Of a stretch of 60,000 nucleotides of DNA, positions 56,001-60,000 are shown one piece after another. The notes beneath the pieces are model-generated. The model did no database searches, was not told the origin of the DNA, and was given only the letters and a program-made list of their open reading frames with translations. This DNA comes from Takakia lepidozioides (lineage: Eukaryota > Streptophyta > Takakiopsida > Takakiales > Takakiaceae): positions 21,516,001-21,576,000 of the forward strand of contig CM060731.1 of assembly GCA_030704615.1 (NCBI GenBank), given 5' to 3'. Each line of letters starts with the position of its first letter. The stretch's first letter is position 1. A program made the position numbers and the translations under genes.

Positions 56001-57015
56001 GCGGTACATATTCCACAAAAACACCGTCAATATCCATATGCATGCATGTGATATTGCACATTTGGTATGCATTGCATTGTCACTTTCACGTAAAAAAATT
56101 TGTGTAAGTCTTTGTGGGTGGGGATATATGTAGGACCTGAAGATTCGTCATCTTCTAGATCCCATGCATATTGAGAAGAATGTCTGCTCGTCCATTTTTC
56201 GGGTTCTTCATGGCACGCCGGCAAAGAAGGGAGTGGCTGCAAAAGGAGATTCTCTCGGTGTTAGAAAGGAACTTGAGGAGCAGGGTCGCATGCGCCATCT
56301 ATGGGCCGAACAAAATGGTGTGGACCCAAAGGGTGTTGTACAGTGGAAGTATAGGCGCGCACCTTGGCAATGGACAAAGGAGGAATACAAGAAAGTGATA
56401 GCCACCATAAGTGCTGTCCGAACACCAACTGGTTATGGATCATCCCTCCGTATGAAGTTCAGCGAAGAAGACGGGGTCCATGGTTTGAAGTCTCATGACT
56501 ACAATCTATTGCGAGACATCTTGCCCATTGCAGTACGTGGGGCATTGACTCCCGAGGTTCGTGAGACAATCTATAGATTGGGAGGCTTGTTCCGGTGGAT
56601 TTGCTCCAAAGAGTTGGAAGAAGCAGATTTTCCACGCATGAAGAAGGAGGCGGCGGAGGTAATGTGTATGTTGGAGATGCACCTTTCTCCCTCCTTCTTT
56701 GACATCCAAGTGCACTTGGTAGTGCACTTAGTGGAAGAGGCTTCGATTGCCGGCCCCGTTCATTCTCGGTGGATGTACTTCCTTGAGCGTTATATGAAGA
56801 CTTTGAAAGGATTTGTAAGACAAATGGCGCACCCGGAGGGTAGCATGGCGGAGGGATATACGTTGCAAGAAACTATGTTCTATTGCACGGAGTACATGAC
56901 AAGGGTGGATGAGGAATCCCCTCGGATCCCGGGGGGTGCACTCTTTATAAACTGTGTCTATCACGTGCGTTCGTCGCCTAATAAAAAAACCCCCTGTATA
57001 CGGGTCCTTGGATAA
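53042..57015 (+). mobile_element. CACTA (En/Spm) transposon
   Basis: Starts with CACTACTACGTTTAGGGGG, the typical CACTA terminus, followed by a GC-rich subterminal region (53060-53250) rich in short repeats. The interior encodes a TNP2-type transposase. The matching right end (reading CCCTAAACG..TAGTG) was not found before the window end, so the element is truncated, rearranged or extends into later insertions. The left end abuts the Copia remnant. Confidence 0.75.
54150..56960 (+). pseudogene. CACTA TNP2-type transposase, interrupted
   Basis: Pieces in order: LYEGAKVSRLSTILLLLNLQ and GMGYKIFHACP (54250-54530); CPKCKKDRY after a shift; YFPIIPRLRAQYRS, MRWHA, LGFSSDGVNPFS, WPMTMVNYNIPP (54824-55160); MDTYLRPLVDELKELW (55360-55490); STKGHHACLHCG and FLPMSHRWRR (55669-55971); then HIEKNVCSSIF, GLKSHDYNLL, AGPVHSRWMYFLERYMKTLK and RPEGS-like HPEGSMAEGY (56164-56960), the DUF4218-type C-terminal part. 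Introns may explain some breaks, but the in-frame stop in IALDNA and the frame change just after it point to decay. Confidence 0.75.
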
Positions 57016-57230
57016 TTTATACCCCCTCTGTACATACTTTTTGAAGATTATAAAATCCCCTCCTGTAAATATACAAAAATTTACAATTTTCGAAAAGTAC
57101 CCCCTTCTGTATGTATATTCTCATTTTTCATCATTAAAAATAACCCTCCAATATGTATATGTATGTTTTTATATTATATCGAATTTATTCATTTAAAACA
57201 TAATAAAATCTAACAAATTAATTAAAAAAA

Positions 57231-57683
57231 TTATTTGCCTTTGATAAAGTTGTCAAAGACTTTTCGGTCATTTGCATCAAGAACATATGTGTTTGACTTG
57301 ACATTGTACTTTAAACATGCTAACGCGATAATGGAATCCAAATCAACCATCATGTTATCCGTTAAATCGTACGTATAGACCCCTCCTCGAATTTTTTGGT
57401 ACCATGCTAACCCAATCTCCATATGAGAAGGACGCTCCAATAAATCAACAGAATCCCTACATTCTACAAACCGCTTATTGATTTTCTTCCGCATTCTTTG
57501 AACCCTGCCCAAATACCAAGTGCCTTTGGTTGCTCCTCTGCAAGTTTTCCCTGGTCTACCTTTCCTGTTTGTAGTTTGTATCGCAGTCTCCCCATCAACA
57601 AAAAATACAGCACAATCCGAACCCAATCCCAAGCTCGTGGCTTTGTTGCTGGTAGTTGGTTTGTTTTCTCGGCAAAACAACAT
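57231..57683 (-). CDS. hypothetical protein, 150 residues
   Basis: ATG-initiated frame with a basic middle (GTWYLGRVQRMRKKINKR) and an ordered C-terminal part (ERPSHMEIGLAWYQKIRGG, YTYDLTDNMMVDLDSIIALA, YVLDANDRKVFDNFIKGK). It reads like a folded domain rather than noise. It lies between the CACTA transposase and LINE fragments, so it may be an accessory protein of a transposon. No family was recognised with confidence. Confidence 0.4.
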   Translation of the reverse strand: MLFCRENKPTTSNKATSLGLGSDCAVFFVDGETAIQTTNRKGRPGKTCRGATKGTWYLGRVQRMRKKINKRFVECRDSVDLLERPSHMEIGLAWYQKIRGGVYTYDLTDNMMVDLDSIIALACLKYNVKSNTYVLDANDRKVFDNFIKGK

Positions 57684-57789
57684 CGATGCACTTCTTACTC
57701 ATGTCAATCTATCATTGGATAGAGTAGGGCTGCCATTGAGTTGGCTAACCAAAGTGCTTTTGAATATGGTCTTCCCGTCTACTTTGACA

Positions 57790-57990
57790 AATGGAACCAC
57801 TGCACTTCCCTGAACTTGTTTCTAGTCAGTGAAATGGGGGAGGACATCTTGGATGACCTCAAGGGTCCACCCACTCTCGGCACTAGACTGAAATTTAAAC
57901 TCAGGGAAGGAAGCCTACCTTTGAACATGAAACAGAAGCAGAGAGGAAAGGGGGAGTGCACTCTCCCAAGTGAACCTGCATCATTCAGTT
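57790..57990 (+). mobile_element. short LINE 3' fragment
   Basis: Encodes TSLNLFLVSEMGEDILDDLK, LGTRLKFKLREGSLPLN and QKQRGKGEC, closely matching the minus-strand LINE at 58.8-59.0 kb. Opposite orientation to that copy, so the two form a partial inverted pair. The following 58056-58508 holds a polar 150-codon frame with no recognised domain. Confidence 0.75.
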
Positions 57991-58499
57991 GGCAAGACCG
58001 TGTCTGAAAAATTGATCCATTTGAAGACACCATGGTGCAGCTGAGCACAGCCTGAATGACAACAATTAAACATCATACTGAGACAAGAGAAGCAGTCAAG
58101 GACACAGTCATGCATATGGCAGCAAGTGATCACCCTTCAAACATGATTGAAAACATACATGAGGTCAAAGGCAATAAGAAATCAGCAAATGGTACTGCAG
58201 CTAACAGTTGGAGTGTCTTTAAAGACAAAGGGAAGAGAAAGAAACACTTCACTGGCAATGAGGGGAGGCTGTGGAAACGCCAAGAGGATGGCACAAATGA
58301 TAGAAATAACAGGGCTGGGCAAAGGATCCTGCAGGAAGAAGAAAGGGTATGTCAGCATGGAAAGGACGTGCGGCTCATTCCAACAGAAAGGGGAACATTC
58401 GTGCAGTTAAGTACAACAACCAATTGCCCTTCAATTATGGCTGGAATTTTCCAAAAGGCGAGGGATGATAAGGATGAGATTGTACTCATAAGACGTTGT

Positions 58500-60000
58500 T
58501 TGCCGTAGCCTTGTGGCCATTGACCCCGCGCCCAGTTTCAGTGGGAACAAAAGGAACAGGGCTGACGTTGGTAGTAAGACTTACCATCGTATAAGGAATT
58601 AATCCGGGTTTTCCAGATATCCTCTAGAAAACCCTTCACACAAGCATCAATCTGTTGTGTGTGATTTGCCCAAAAACTAGGCCTCAGGTGGGCCTGGGCT
58701 TTTGGCTCAGTCTCGAGACTTTCAAAGTTGGTAAACAGGGGTACAGGCACAATTCCCTATTGGAAAATGAATATTGTCTTCAGATTGCCCACACAACGGA
58801 CAATTGCACTCTCCCTTTCCTCTCTGCTTCTGTTTGCTGTTCAAAGGTAGGCTTCCTGCCCTGAGTTTAAATTTCAGTCTAGTGCCGAGAGTGGGTAGAC
58901 CCTTGAGGTCATCCAAGATGTCCACCCCCATGTCACTGACTGGAAACAAGTTCAGGGAAGTTCTCTGCCTAACTTCATTTTCATCAGACAATCTCATGGC
59001 AACAGACATGGCCTCAGACACTACAGCCTCTAAGGCAGATTTATCCAGCAGGGTCAAGACTTGCGGATCCAGGTCCAGGTCCTTGAGAATCTTTTCTACT
59101 CTCTTCTGCCAGGACTTAGCCTGTTTGACAGGGCGGTCCTGTTTCCAAGATATAGAGTCAATCAACTTAGGATATCTGGTGTTGGGCATATGTTGCAGCT
59201 GACCCCACCATCTGACCTTGAATTCATCTCGTCGGGAGCTTAAGGATGGAATGCCAAACTCACCCCAAACAGCCACATTGGCTGTTTTGGAGCATGCTGA
59301 CATACACTCCTTAAGCACCCCCACTTGAATGGATTCTAGAGACTTAGCCTGGTTGGAGTTATCAACCCATATAGCAGATCCGTACTCCAAGGCAGGTCTA
59401 ATAACGCGACAAAGCATGGTTTTCTTAACCTCAGAGATGACCCCTCTGCAGTGGAAAAATTTAGTGAGCCCCAGAGCTTTGCCCTTGCCAGTTCGAACAA
59501 CTTTCCGGATATGTGCATCCCAATTACAATTGGAGGAAAACTCAACGCCCAGGTAAGTGTAGGAAGGGAGGATCGGGATCTCTTGGCTACCCCACTGCCA
59601 CTTAAGATCACTTCCTCCCTCTCCTCTGTCGTTGAATGCTACCACTGCACATTTGCTGACATTAGCCTCTAGCCCCCAAAGATCAAAGTATCTCTTCGCG
59701 CAATTAATCAACTCCTGAGTGTGATGCCACGGTAGTTCCCCGGTTCTTCTCTGTCACCCTTCTTGTATAGACTGACAATGACCCCCTGTCGCCAGCGAAA
59801 GGGGATCATTTCAGTCTTCCAGATAAGGTTAAAGAGGAGAACTAGGGCCTCTATCATGGGATCGCCACCGTGCTTGATAAGCTCGTTGACAATACCATCA
59901 GGTCCACCAGCTTTATATCCATTTAAATGTTCAATTGCTTCCACAATCTCAGAAGAACTAATGGGAGCGTTATAAGCCATTGAAATATACTCCAGTTCAT
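58500..60000 (-). mobile_element. LINE with internal deletion, runs off the window
   Basis: Minus strand. 60000-59708 encodes the start of an RT fingers region (ISSSEIVEAIEHLNGYKAGG, PDGIVNELIKHGG, FRWRQGVIVSLYKKGDREE, GNYRGITL). Reading then shifts frame at about 59706-59715 into the post-catalytic part (LWGLEANVSKCAVVAFN, YTYLGVEFSSNCNWD, ALEYGSAIWVDN, SISWKQDRPVKQAKSW, LKFKLRAGSLPLN) ending with a CPLCG zinc knuckle near 58790. The roughly 200-250 residues expected between them, including YADD, are absent. The 3' tail to ~58500 matches fragments in CRSH intron 5. The copy cannot be autonomous. Confidence 0.85.

Noticed and set aside
56950-57720. Right terminus of the CACTA element
   Set aside because: No TAGTG-ending sequence mirroring the left end was found here, so no end was assigned beyond the transposase.
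1-60000. CRISPR arrays, rRNA genes, riboswitches and replication origins
   Set aside because: None seen; the tandem repeats present lack spacer structure and the window is plant nuclear DNA.

Overview
The window is nuclear DNA of a land plant. It has spliced genes with GT-AG introns, a PLS-class PPR protein with a DYW domain, SAUR genes, a plastid nucleobase transporter, an EF-hand RelA/SpoT homologue, and plant-type Copia, CACTA, LINE and SINE elements. A complete queuine tRNA-ribosyltransferase gene and a PPR built of six similar PLS blocks would suit a seedless lineage (fern, lycophyte or bryophyte), but the sequence does not fix the species.

Layout. 0-3 kb: a SINE, non-coding DNA and G-boxes. 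3.1-12.7 kb (+): a 13-exon gene of 1404 codons joining a Ca2+-regulated (p)ppGpp synthetase (CRSH) to a HAT/TPR repeat domain; two of its introns carry LINE 3' fragments. 13-16.4 kb: unrecognised ORFs and a MITE with perfect 25-bp terminal inverted repeats. 16.4-19.2 kb (-): an NCS1 nucleobase transporter with a plastid-type leader. 19.6 kb (-): tRNA-Ser(AGA). 20.6-25.7 kb (-): a 15-exon QTRT1 gene, divergent from a TMEM220-family membrane protein gene at 26.5-28.1 kb (+). 28.7-31 kb: repeats, a second SINE and an ~890-bp near-perfect hairpin. 31.4-36.7 kb (+): a probable thylakoid-lumen protein. 38.7-41.6 kb (+): an intronless PPR-DYW editing factor. 43-49 kb: three SAUR genes (one inverted head-to-head pair and one further copy) sharing a core promoter, two with minisatellite leaders, plus two pseudogene fragments. 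49-60 kb: mostly transposon debris: a Copia gag remnant, a CACTA element with a decayed TNP2 transposase, and a LINE lacking its RT catalytic core.

Several genes have plastid themes: (p)ppGpp synthesis, nucleobase import, a lumenal protein and possibly organelle RNA editing. No operon-like logic is expected in a plant nucleus. The most notable object is the CRSH-HAT fusion: every exon junction from the EF-hands to the HAT repeats keeps frame and phase, so one polypeptide is predicted to combine alarmone synthesis, Ca2+ sensing and a helical-repeat domain of a type that in plastids is used for RNA binding.
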